Positions 51,233 to 58,930 of a stretch of 64,000 nucleotides of DNA are shown piece by piece. The notes beneath the pieces are model-generated. The model saw nothing but the letters and a program-made list of their open reading frames with translations, ran no database searches and was not told the DNA's origin. This DNA is from UMGS1491 sp944380925 (lineage in GTDB: Bacteria; Bacillota; Clostridia; Oscillospirales; Acutalibacteraceae). The number at the start of each line of letters is the position of its first letter. Position 1 is the first letter of the stretch. The DNA lies in NCBI GenBank assembly GCA_944380925.1, contig CALWJD010000007.1, forward strand, positions 1 through 64,000, read 5' to 3'. A program made the translations under genes and the position numbers.

Positions 51233-51502
51233 ATGGCAGAAATTATCCTGTATAGTAACGGTTGCCCTAAATGTAGGGTGCTTGAAACAAAATTGGGTGC
51301 AAAAAACATTAAGTTTGAAAAAAGCGATAATTTTGATAAGCTTTTGGAGCAAGGAAAGCAATCTTTACCTGTTTTGGAGGTGGATGGGAGTCTTTTGGAT
51401 TTTCCCACTGCCAACAGCTGGGTAAATAACTATAATAGTGAATGTGAGAAAAACGAAACTGAAAAGGCCGAAAGCCCAGTAACTGCCGGCATTGGTGTTT
51501 AA
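51233..51502 (+). CDS. Glutaredoxin/NrdH-like redoxin
   Basis: 89 residues. The thioredoxin-fold start MAEIILYSNGCPKCRVLETKL gives the CxxC site (CPKC), followed by SLPVLEVDG with the cis-proline. It stands directly before nrdD on the same transcript, so it probably delivers electrons to the reductase, as known for the non-formate types of class III enzyme. The last 20 residues (polar, ending TAGIGV) are not part of the fold. AAAGGAAG precedes the ATG. Confidence 0.85.
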   Translation: MAEIILYSNGCPKCRVLETKLGAKNIKFEKSDNFDKLLEQGKQSLPVLEVDGSLLDFPTANSWVNNYNSECEKNETEKAESPVTAGIGV

Positions 51503-51567
51503 ATTAATAGTGTTGGTGTTTAAACTGCGCAATTTGTGAGGTTTGTTTTTAAGGTGATTTTGAGAGG

Positions 51568-53490
51568 ATGTTTGAGAATATGAATATAGAGCTAAGTTTT
51601 TTTAAGCCATTTACCGATTTTTTGCAAAAATTAAAAAGCAAGTATGATGAAAGATTTTCGATGATGAATGGATTTTCAAATTCGAATCTTAATTTTACTG
51701 ATTTTATAGATAATTTTATACAGTCGAAAACTGTTGCGGAAACCACAATAGATGCAAATGCAAACAGCACCACAAGGGACGTTCGTACACTGCTTTCCGA
51801 TATGGTTAAACCCCATACCAAACTGCTTTCTTATAATAAACTTTTTAAAGAAATAACGAATAAATATGGCAAAGAAGTTGCTGAATATTGGCTCGAGGGC
51901 GAATGGAACGGTGAGTTTTATCTTCATAATTCCGCAACGGCCTCATTTATTCCTTATTGTTATGCGTACGATTTGGATAAACTCGTTGAAAAAGGGTTGT
52001 TCTTTATAAATAAATTCAAAACTGGCGCTCCAAAGCACCTTACAACTTTTAATGACCACGTTTTGGAATTTATAAGTTGGGCATCGAATCGCAGTAGCGG
52101 AGCGGTTGGACTTCCGAGCTATTTGCTTTATTCTTACTATTTTTGGTATAACGATGTTAAAAATAATTTTTATTTAAAAGACCCCGAATACTACCGCAGA
52201 CAGTGCTTCCAAAAATTTATTTATGACTTAAATCAGCCGTATTTAAGAGTAACCGAATGCGCTTTTTCGAATATTAGCGTTATGGATAGAAATTATTTAA
52301 CGGAACTTTTCGGCGGCAGACAGTTCCCTGACGGCGAATATGTTATCGACCATATTGAAGGCATAATTGAACACCAAAAAGTGTTTATGGAAGTTGTTTC
52401 AAAAATCAGGGAAGAAACGATGATGACGTTCCCTGTGCTTACGTATTCCTTACTTTATCAAAATGGTAAATTTGTTGATGAAGAGTTTGCTCGTTGGTGT
52501 AATAAACACAATATGACGTGGTACGATAGCAACTTCTACGTAGGTAATGACGTAACGAGTCTTTCAAATTGCTGTAGGTTAATTTCCAATACTTCTAAGC
52601 TTGATGCTTTCATAAATTCCGTTGGTGGAACATCGCTTTCGATAGGAAGTATACAGGTAAACACAATAAATTTGCGACGTATCGCAATAGAAGCCGCAGG
52701 AAGCAAGGAGAAATTCTTGGAAATATTGCGTGAGCGCCTTGATAATTGCGTTAAAGTTCTTGATGTTGTGCGTGATATTATCAAGCAAAACATAGAAAGA
52801 GGTTTGCTGCCCAACTATTCTTACGGACTTATAGAGATTGAAAAACAGTACAACACAATCGGAATTACAGCAATGTATGAAGCAATTTCCGAATTTGGAT
52901 TTATTGATACAGATGAATTTGGCAATAAATCTTATTCTCAGGAAGGCCTTGATTTTGCAACCGAAATTTTAAATGCCATAAATGCTCAAAAAGATTCCTA
53001 TAAATTTGATTATAGCATAAACGTTGAGGCGATTCCCGCAGAACGCGCAAATGTAATACTCAGCCAGAAAGATGCTATTTTGTACCCGAGTAAAGAGCAG
53101 TATTTTATTTATTCAAATCAGTGGATTCCGCTTATGGAAAAATGTACTTTAAACGAAAAAATCAAACTTGGCGCAAAACTTGATAAAGAGTGTGGCGGCG
53201 GACAGATTTCCCACATAAATCTTGCCGGAAAATTTGCAAGTGAAGAACAGGCTTGGAATTTACTTAACCATATAGCTAAGTCCGGAGTTATATATTTTGC
53301 TTATAACTGCAAGATTTCTGTTTGCGAAGATGAACATGCTTTCTTTTCTCCAAGATGCCCCAAGTGCGGCAAAGAGGCAAGCGATACTTACTCACGGGTT
53401 GTTGGATTTTTAGTTCCCGTTTCGGCTTACAGTAAAGAACGTAAGCAAGAATTTGAGCAAAGAAAGTGGTTTGATTTAAATGAAAATTGA
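51568..53490 (+). CDS. nrdD: Anaerobic (class III) ribonucleoside-triphosphate reductase
   Basis: 640 residues, without the N-terminal ATP-cone seen in E. coli NrdD. Glycyl radical site G613 in SRVVGFL, and the C-terminal zinc site C581/C586/C597/C600. Substrate-site cysteines are visible: C131 in PYCYAYD and C335-C336 in SNCCRL, where formate-using enzymes have MGC. This, and the redoxin gene just upstream, suggests a redoxin-dependent rather than formate-dependent type. The overlap with the activase gene is 11 bases. It makes deoxynucleotides under strict anaerobiosis. Confidence 0.93.
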   Translation: MFENMNIELSFFKPFTDFLQKLKSKYDERFSMMNGFSNSNLNFTDFIDNFIQSKTVAETTIDANANSTTRDVRTLLSDMVKPHTKLLSYNKLFKEITNKYGKEVAEYWLEGEWNGEFYLHNSATASFIPYCYAYDLDKLVEKGLFFINKFKTGAPKHLTTFNDHVLEFISWASNRSSGAVGLPSYLLYSYYFWYNDVKNNFYLKDPEYYRRQCFQKFIYDLNQPYLRVTECAFSNISVMDRNYLTELFGGRQFPDGEYVIDHIEGIIEHQKVFMEVVSKIREETMMTFPVLTYSLLYQNGKFVDEEFARWCNKHNMTWYDSNFYVGNDVTSLSNCCRLISNTSKLDAFINSVGGTSLSIGSIQVNTINLRRIAIEAAGSKEKFLEILRERLDNCVKVLDVVRDIIKQNIERGLLPNYSYGLIEIEKQYNTIGITAMYEAISEFGFIDTDEFGNKSYSQEGLDFATEILNAINAQKDSYKFDYSINVEAIPAERANVILSQKDAILYPSKEQYFIYSNQWIPLMEKCTLNEKIKLGAKLDKECGGGQISHINLAGKFASEEQAWNLLNHIAKSGVIYFAYNCKISVCEDEHAFFSPRCPKCGKEASDTYSRVVGFLVPVSAYSKERKQEFEQRKWFDLNEN

Positions 53491-53995
53491 GTTTCCTTCC
53501 GATAGCCTTTCTATTACGGTTAAGGAAATTGTTGACGAAAATTTTCAGGATTATAAAAAATCATCCATGTTTGTTGCCACGTCTCGTTGTGACTTTAAAT
53601 GTCTCAAGGAGCGTGGCCTTGACTTTTCTATGTGCCAAAATATGAAGATTTCCAAAATGCCGAATAAAAAAATGTTTATTCCTCATCTTTTTTCACGCTA
53701 TATGCTAAATCCCATAACCAATGCCGTCGTTGTGGGCGGTCTTGAGCCGATGCTCCAGTTTAAAGAGGTTTTAGATTTGGTATCTTATTTTAGAAGTAAT
53801 AACTGCCATGACGATTTTGTAATTTATACGGGATATTATGAGCATGAAATTAAAAATGAGGTGCAAAACTTAAAAAAATTTGATAATATTATAATTAAGT
53901 ACGGCAGATTCATACCTGATTCCAAAAGTATTTATGATAAGGTTTTGGGTGTAACTCTTAGCTCTGATAATCAACATGCCGTTAAAATAAGCTAA
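53480..53995 (+). CDS. nrdG: Anaerobic ribonucleotide reductase activase (radical SAM, NrdG-like)
   Basis: 171 residues. It begins with a ribonucleotide-reductase-activase-like region and has cysteines C37, C41 and C52 (SRCDFKCLKERGLDFSMCQN), that is CX3C then ten residues, instead of the classical CX3CX2C. The variant, with the third Cys further on, is seen in a group of NrdG relatives; here the spacing predicts a radical SAM cluster. It would install the glycyl radical in NrdD, whose gene it overlaps by 11 bases. Later GGLEPM matches the SAM-binding GGxEP motif. Confidence 0.8.
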   Translation: MKIEFPSDSLSITVKEIVDENFQDYKKSSMFVATSRCDFKCLKERGLDFSMCQNMKISKMPNKKMFIPHLFSRYMLNPITNAVVVGGLEPMLQFKEVLDLVSYFRSNNCHDDFVIYTGYYEHEIKNEVQNLKKFDNIIIKYGRFIPDSKSIYDKVLGVTLSSDNQHAVKIS

Positions 53996-54042
53996 GGGAA
54001 TCCGTATTTAATTTGCGATAATGGAGTTGAATATTTTTTACA

Positions 54043-55407
54043 ATGGGAAAAGATATGGATGCAATAGTTGCGCTTTGCAAGAATCGTGGGTTTGTTTTTC
54101 CGGGCTCTGAAATTTATGGAGGCCTTTCCAATGCGTGGGATTATGGCCCTTTTGGCGTGATATTTAAAAATAATGTTAAAAACGCATGGCTTAAAAAATT
54201 TGTTCAAGAATGTAAGTATAACGTTGGCCTTGATGCCGCAATACTTATGAACCCAAAAACTTGGGAAGCTTCCGGTCATGTGGGAGGTTTTTCGGATCCT
54301 TTAATGGATTGCAAGGAATGTAAAACAAGGCACAGAGCAGATAAATTGATTGAAGATAATGGAATAGACCCGAATGCCATGACGTTTGCAGAAATGGAAG
54401 ATTGCATTGAAAAAAATGATATAAAATGCCCGCAGTGCGGTAAGCATAATTTTACCGGCATAAGAAAATTTAATCTTATGTTTAAAACGTTTCAAGGAGT
54501 TACGGAAGAGAGCAAAAATGAAATATTTTTAAGGCCTGAAACAGCTCAAGGTATTTTTGTAAATTTCTTAAATGTTCAAAGAACTTCACGTAAAAAATTG
54601 CCCTTTGGTATAGCGCAAATAGGTAAAGCGTTTAGAAATGAGATAACTCCCGGTAATTTTATATTCCGTACACGTGAATTTGAGCAAATGGAGCTTGAAT
54701 TTTTCTGTAAACCCGGAACGGATTTAGAATGGTTTAAATACTGGAAAGAGTTTTGCAAAAATTGGCTTTTAAGTCTTGGTATGACGGAAGAAAACATAAG
54801 GCTTCGTGATCACTCAAAGGAAGAGCTTTGCCATTATTCGGCCGCTACTTCCGATATTGAATATAAATTTCCTTTCGGCTGGGGTGAGCTTTGGGGTATT
54901 GCGGACAGAACAAATTTTGACCTAACGCAGCACCAAGAATTTTCGGGCAAGAATTTGGAATATTTTGATGCCGAAACAAACGAAAGGTACCTCCCTTACG
55001 TAATAGAGCCGTCGCTTGGCGCGGATAGAGTTTCGCTTGCGTTCCTTTGCGATGCATATACAGAAGAAAAGATTTCCGAAAAGGATACACGTGTAGTTTT
55101 AAAATTTCACCCTGCTCTTGCGCCGTTTAAAGCGTGCGTACTTCCTCTTTCTAAAAAATTAGGCGAGGGTGCCGAAAAGATAAGGGAAGAACTTTCAAAA
55201 TATTTTATGGTTGATTATGATGAAGCGGGCTCTATCGGAAAACGCTACCGCAGGCAAGATGAAATCGGAACGCCACTTTGCATAACTTACGATTTTGATA
55301 GCGAAAATGATGAATGCGTAACGGTGCGTGACCGTGATACAATGGAGCAAGAGCGTATTAAAATAAGCGATTTAAAGGAATATATCGGTAATAAGATTAG
55401 TTTTTAA
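54043..55407 (+). CDS. glyS: Glycyl-tRNA synthetase (dimeric type)
   Basis: 454 residues, class II synthetase of the alpha2 type used by most Gram-positives and eukaryotes. Start region IVALCKNRGFVFPGSEIYGG, a zinc-like insertion with two cysteine pairs (CKECKTRH and CPQCGKH), motif 2 FLRPETAQGIFVNFLNVQ with RTREFEQMELEFF, motif 3 YVIEPSLGADR, and a C-terminal anticodon-binding domain. It starts 48 bases after nrdG, without a strong ribosome site visible; nearest is GATAATGGAG. Confidence 0.97.
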   Translation: MGKDMDAIVALCKNRGFVFPGSEIYGGLSNAWDYGPFGVIFKNNVKNAWLKKFVQECKYNVGLDAAILMNPKTWEASGHVGGFSDPLMDCKECKTRHRADKLIEDNGIDPNAMTFAEMEDCIEKNDIKCPQCGKHNFTGIRKFNLMFKTFQGVTEESKNEIFLRPETAQGIFVNFLNVQRTSRKKLPFGIAQIGKAFRNEITPGNFIFRTREFEQMELEFFCKPGTDLEWFKYWKEFCKNWLLSLGMTEENIRLRDHSKEELCHYSAATSDIEYKFPFGWGELWGIADRTNFDLTQHQEFSGKNLEYFDAETNERYLPYVIEPSLGADRVSLAFLCDAYTEEKISEKDTRVVLKFHPALAPFKACVLPLSKKLGEGAEKIREELSKYFMVDYDEAGSIGKRYRRQDEIGTPLCITYDFDSENDECVTVRDRDTMEQERIKISDLKEYIGNKISF

Positions 55408-55498
55408 GTTAGTAAAATATGAAATTAGTAGTAAAAATATAAAGTAGAAAGGTTGTGTTTTAAAGGAATTTGCGTTTTGGCAAGTTTCGTGTTTGTAA

Positions 55499-56683
55499 AT
55501 GGAAAAAGTTATATATATGGATAATGCGGCAACAACAAAAGTAAATCCTCAGGCGCTTGAAGCAATGCTTCCGTTTTTAAAGGATGATTTTGGAAATCCT
55601 TCAACTATTTATAGTATTGGGAAAAAGGCAAGAAAAGCCGTGGAAGAGGCAAGAAAGACCGTTGCAAATTTGCTTGGGGCGGATAGCAAAGAAATATTCT
55701 TTACGTCATGCGGAACGGAATCCGATAATTGGGCAATAAAGGGCGCAGCTTATGAGGGTTTAAAAAAAGGAAAAAATCATATAATAACATCCAAAATTGA
55801 GCACCACGCCGTTTTACATACCGCAGAAAGACTGCAAAAAGACGGATTCGAAATAACATACTTAGATGTCGATAAAAACGGTTTGGTAAATCCTGAAGCA
55901 GTTAAAAATGCCATAACCGATAAAACTGCGTTAGTTACGATAATGTACGCAAATAATGAAATCGGGACGATAGAGCCGATCGCCGAAATTGGTAATATAT
56001 GCAAGGGAAAGGGAGTCCTTTTTCATACCGATGCGGTTCAAGCCGTAGGACATGTTAAAATTGACGTAAAGGCCCAGAATATTGATATGCTTTCACTTTC
56101 GGGACATAAATTCGGAGCTCCTAAAGGAATAGGCGTTCTTTACATAAAAAAAGGCGTTAGAATACAAAAATTCATGGAAGGCGGAGCGCAGGAATCGGGA
56201 AAACGTTCAGGTACCGAAAATGTTGCGGGAATAGTAGCTCTTGGAAAGGCTATTGAGGCTGCTTATGAAAATATTGACGAAAAAAACAAAGCGCTTACCT
56301 CTAAAAGAGATAGATTAATTTCCGAACTTTTAAAAATAGAGCGTTCACGTTTAAATGGAGATAGCAATAAAAGGCTTCCCGGCAACGTAAACGTAAGTTT
56401 TGAAGGAATAGAAGGCGAATCGCTCCTTTTGTTTTTGGATATGGCAGGAATATGCGCTTCTTCCGGTTCGGCTTGTACTTCGGGCTCACTAGACCCCAGC
56501 CACGTTTTGCTTGCAATAGGTCTACCTCATGAAATTGCACACGGGTCACTCAGGCTTACTTTGAATGAAGATAACACCGATGAAGAAATAGATTATGTTG
56601 TAAAAGAAGTAAATAAGACGGTAAAACGCTTAAGAGCGATGTCGCCGCTTTGGGAAAAAATAATTAAAGGCGAAAGGGGCTAA
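55499..56683 (+). CDS. iscS: Cysteine desulfurase (NifS/IscS)
   Basis: 394 residues, PLP enzyme that mobilises sulfur from cysteine for iron-sulfur clusters and thio-modified tRNA. MDNAATTKVNPQALEAM start, HHAVLHTAERL (PLP stacking His), SLSGHKFGAPKGIG with the PLP Lys, and the catalytic Cys in SSGSACTSGS, the short-loop NifS type. Followed by an IscU-like scaffold 7 bases on, so a minimal ISC pair. The ribosome site is not clear; GTTTTAAAGGAA lies 35 bases upstream. Confidence 0.96.
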   Translation: MEKVIYMDNAATTKVNPQALEAMLPFLKDDFGNPSTIYSIGKKARKAVEEARKTVANLLGADSKEIFFTSCGTESDNWAIKGAAYEGLKKGKNHIITSKIEHHAVLHTAERLQKDGFEITYLDVDKNGLVNPEAVKNAITDKTALVTIMYANNEIGTIEPIAEIGNICKGKGVLFHTDAVQAVGHVKIDVKAQNIDMLSLSGHKFGAPKGIGVLYIKKGVRIQKFMEGGAQESGKRSGTENVAGIVALGKAIEAAYENIDEKNKALTSKRDRLISELLKIERSRLNGDSNKRLPGNVNVSFEGIEGESLLLFLDMAGICASSGSACTSGSLDPSHVLLAIGLPHEIAHGSLRLTLNEDNTDEEIDYVVKEVNKTVKRLRAMSPLWEKIIKGERG

Positions 56684-56689
56684 GTAAAA

Positions 56690-57133
56690 TTGGATTATAG
56701 CGAAAAAGTAATGGATCATTTTGCAAATCCTCGTAATGTCGGAGAAATTGAAGATGCTGACGGTATAGGGGAAGTAGGAAATCCAAAATGCGGAGATATA
56801 ATGAAAATGTATCTCAAAATAGAAAGTGGAATTATAAAAGATGTAAAGTTTAAAACGTTCGGTTGCGGAGCGGCAATAGCCACGAGCTCCATGGCAACAG
56901 AGCTTATAAAGGGCAAATCCATTGAGGAGGCGCTTAAAGTGACAAATAGAGCTGTTATGGAAGCGCTTGACGGCTTGCCGCCTGTAAAAGTGCATTGTTC
57001 TGTTTTGGCCGAGCAGGCAATAAAAGCAGCGCTTTCCGACTATTATACAAAAAAAGGCATAGACCCCACACCGATAGTCGGTGCTATAAATGGAGAATGC
57101 CACGGGGATTCTTGCTCACATTGCGAATTATGA
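56690..57133 (+). CDS. iscU: Iron-sulfur cluster scaffold IscU/NifU N-terminal type
   Basis: 147 residues starting at TTG (AAAGGGGC about 10 bases ahead). The three scaffold cysteines are seen in VGNPKCGDIM, FGCGAAIA and VHCSVLAEQA, and the Asp next to the first. Nascent clusters are assembled here with sulfur from the desulfurase. The C-terminus has two further Cys pairs (GECHGDSCSHCEL), unlike IscU from proteobacteria, but common in clostridial relatives. Confidence 0.94.
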   Translation: MDYSEKVMDHFANPRNVGEIEDADGIGEVGNPKCGDIMKMYLKIESGIIKDVKFKTFGCGAAIATSSMATELIKGKSIEEALKVTNRAVMEALDGLPPVKVHCSVLAEQAIKAALSDYYTKKGIDPTPIVGAINGECHGDSCSHCEL

Positions 57134-57145
57134 TATAGATTAAAA

Positions 57146-57175
57146 AGCTCGGCGCTTTTGCATCGAGCTGTTAGT
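57146..57175 (+). terminator. Terminator of the iscS-iscU transcript
   Basis: Stem AGCTCG / CGAGCT with a 12-base loop, followed by TTAGTTTTT. Confidence 0.6.
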
Positions 57176-57193
57176 TTTTGTGATTTGTTATGT

Positions 57194-57227
57194 TTTGATA
57201 TTGATAGTTTTTTGATATTGATAGTTT
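57194..57227 (+). repeat. Perfect 17-bp tandem repeat at a GG-peptide promoter
   Basis: TTTGATATTGATAGTTT occurs twice without a gap (57194-57210 and 57211-57227). The second copy supplies the -35 box of the next promoter, so the repeat could be a duplicated operator. Confidence 0.8.
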
Positions 57228-57246
57228 TAAAAATATGTTATATAAT
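57218..57246 (+). promoter_or_regulatory. Promoter of GG-peptide gene 57282-57620
   Basis: TTGATA at 57218 and perfect TATAAT at 57241, spacing 17 bp, overlapping the tandem repeat. Confidence 0.7.
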
Positions 57247-57281
57247 TGGGTATATAAATTTTATTTAGGAGATTATAAATT

Positions 57282-57620
57282 ATGACAATGAAAAACGAAG
57301 AGAAAATCAATTTAATCAAAAAAGAGGCTTTAAGTGACGAAGAACTCGAAAATATTTCCGGTGGCGGAGGAGCGCTTTCATATGCTATTGAGGCAGCGTG
57401 TGCGGCTTTTGGAGCGTACTTTGCAAGTGTAGCATATGATAAGTCTATCGGCGGCTTTTTGCGTGATAAACAGGTGCGTCTATCTTTAAATTGGGCGAAA
57501 ACCAGTAAAGCGGTGAGATATGTTAATATAGCTTCCAGATGGATTGTAATTTCGCAAGGTGCAGTATGGGCAGCGGCCTTAGCGGATACTATTTGTGAAA
57601 AGTTGCATATTAAAAAATAG
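57282..57620 (+). CDS. Double-glycine leader precursor (57-59 kb trio, first)
   Basis: 112 residues after TTTAGGAG. The leader is residues 1-28, ending ALSDEELENISGG, which is the Nif11-like consensus. After GG come two further Gly, then an Ala-rich hydrophobic stretch (AIEAACAAFGAYFASVAY), a basic middle, a second hydrophobic stretch (SQGAVWAAALADTI), and the end CEKLHIKK. The last part (A-x-x-x-x-I-C-x-x-L-x-I) recurs in the next two genes, making a family of three. It should be a substrate of a GG-peptidase exporter. Own promoter. Function not known. Confidence 0.82.
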   Translation: MTMKNEEKINLIKKEALSDEELENISGGGGALSYAIEAACAAFGAYFASVAYDKSIGGFLRDKQVRLSLNWAKTSKAVRYVNIASRWIVISQGAVWAAALADTICEKLHIKK

Positions 57621-57683
57621 GGTCAAAAATTGCACCCCTGAGCATTTGGATATAAGTTTGTTTAAATTTGTTATTGTGCGTAA

Positions 57684-57712
57684 TTGACAATACTTTTAAA
57701 ATTATTTATAAT
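57684..57712 (+). promoter_or_regulatory. Promoter of GG-peptide gene 57751-58269
   Basis: Perfect TTGACA at 57684 and perfect TATAAT at 57707, spacing 17 bp: a full-consensus sigma-A promoter. Confidence 0.82.
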
Positions 57713-57750
57713 CTATAACGAAATAGCTTTATATAACGAAAAGTTAGGGG

Positions 57751-58269
57751 GTGTGCGCCATAATAGATTTTGAAGATTTGAAAAATATGTCAAAGAATGG
57801 TGAAATTGGGAAAAAATTACTACAAAAAGAAGAATTTAAGAGCAAAATAAAAAGAGTTTTATGTAAAGAAAAAATTGCGGATAATCAAGTTTCGGAAATG
57901 ATCGAAAATTTTGAAAAAGCTCTAAAATATGGGGTACCATTAAGTGACGAAGAACTGGAAAATGTAGCTGGCGGCGTACCTACTAAATCCGAAAAGATAA
58001 AAACAGGAGTAACGCTTGCCGGTGACGTATTGGGGTATGCTTTAGGACAAGCATTCAATATATATTTACTTAACCCTAAAATAGAAAATCTAAGTTTTGT
58101 AAAAAAAGCTAAAAATGGTTCATATGGAACAGTTTCCAATTTTATTATATCTAAAGCAATTCCCTGGTTTACCTTTCTGCTTGTCACATGTGTTACAACT
58201 TTTATTGGCTCTGAGATTGGGTCCGGAGCGGGTGATGCCGTTTGTAGGAGTTTAAATATCGAAGACTAG
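57751..58269 (+). CDS. Nif11-like double-glycine precursor (57-59 kb trio, second)
   Basis: Up to 172 residues. The leader, residues 1-75, is long and Nif11-like, ending in VPLSDEELENVAGG. The core has a hydrophobic segment (VTLAGDVLGYALGQAFNIYLL), a basic linker, a second membrane-like stretch (PWFTFLLVTCVTTFIGSEIG) and a Gly-rich end with AVCRSLNIED, as in the genes on each side. The start is uncertain: the GTG at 57751 abuts the AGGGGG site; the ATG at 57787 is an alternative that removes 12 residues. Own strong promoter and terminator. Likely exported and cut after GG; role unknown. Confidence 0.82.
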   Translation: MCAIIDFEDLKNMSKNGEIGKKLLQKEEFKSKIKRVLCKEKIADNQVSEMIENFEKALKYGVPLSDEELENVAGGVPTKSEKIKTGVTLAGDVLGYALGQAFNIYLLNPKIENLSFVKKAKNGSYGTVSNFIISKAIPWFTFLLVTCVTTFIGSEIGSGAGDAVCRSLNIED

Positions 58270-58290
58270 TTTAATTAAAATAAATCTGTG

Positions 58291-58320
58291 CACGCAGCGC
58301 AGTTGCGCCGCGTGATTTTT
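58291..58320 (+). terminator. Terminator of the second trio gene
   Basis: GC-rich stem CACGC-A-GCGCA / TGCGC-C-GCGTG followed by ATTTTTAGTTTTT. Confidence 0.8.
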
Positions 58321-58329
58321 AGTTTTTAA

Positions 58330-58358
58330 TATTGACAATTAATGAGATTTTTGCTACG
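58330..58358 (+). promoter_or_regulatory. Promoter of the third trio gene
   Basis: TTGACA near 58330 followed after 17 bp by TACGAT. It lies very close to the start codon, so the mRNA leader would be short. Confidence 0.5.
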
Positions 58359-58370
58359 ATTACAGTATGA

Positions 58371-58709
58371 TTGGATGTGAATATAGTTATGGCAAAATTA
58401 AAAAACATCATAGCTTTGAGCGATGAAAAACTATCAGTTATTGCTGGGGGTAACGACAGGGAGGACAGGGAAGCGACCTCAAAGTTTTTTAGAGGCATGA
58501 TTGAATATATTGAGTGCCGGTTGAGTAATCGAGCCGGCAGAATTAAATTTGTTGGTGAAATAATTGGTGCTAGCATAGGATACTTTTTATATTATAATAG
58601 TCTGGGAAAAGAACTAGAAGAATCGCTGGGTAGAGATGCAGTCAATGAGTTCAGAAACATGCCCAGAGAAAGAGGGCTTACTGCTGCCAAATTTTTTGTA
58701 TTGGTGTGA
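58371..58709 (+). CDS. Double-glycine leader precursor (third of trio, frameshifted)
   Basis: 112 residues from TTG at 58371, or 106 from the ATG at 58389, which I find more likely. Leader ends ALSDEKLSVIAGG. The core has a charged first part, a hydrophobic segment (GEIIGASIGYFLYYNS), and stops at FFVLV-TGA. One base back, the frame continues as CIGVNIISVAIGAECGRVV and ends SICKDFDIK at 58789, matching the ends of the two neighbours (VCRSLNIED; ICEKLHIKK). A lost T in the TTTTTT run at 58692-58697 would explain it, by mutation or read error; recoding is possible but not suggested by the sequence. No clear ribosome site. Confidence 0.7.
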   Translation: MDVNIVMAKLKNIIALSDEKLSVIAGGNDREDREATSKFFRGMIEYIECRLSNRAGRIKFVGEIIGASIGYFLYYNSLGKELEESLGRDAVNEFRNMPRERGLTAAKFFVLV

Positions 58710-58789
58710 ATATTATTTCCGTTGCTATAGGTGCTGAATGTGGACGTGTGGTAGGAAAAAGCATTTGCAAGGATTTTGATATTAAATAA
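58703..58789 (+). pseudogene. Displaced C-terminal part of the third trio gene
   Basis: In the frame one base back from the previous entry, GVNIISVAIGAECG and KSICKDFDIK run to TAA at 58787-58789. The C-terminal pattern I-C-x-x-[FL]-x-I equals that in the two preceding genes. It has no start of its own. Confidence 0.65.
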
Positions 58790-58820
58790 TTAGTTAGAAA
58801 AATTTGAATGAGTAACCAAA

Positions 58821-58852
58821 AAATATCACAGGTGTGTATACCGGTGATATTT
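58821..58852 (+). terminator. Terminator of the third trio gene
   Basis: Stem AAATATCAC / GGTGATATTT with a nested GGT/ACC stem in the loop, followed by TTATTT. Confidence 0.75.
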
Positions 58853-58930
58853 TTATTTGCAAAATATTAAAATATAATGTATAATTAATATTATCAAAAT
58901 TATTATTTAAACTAAAAGAAAGGGTTAGTA

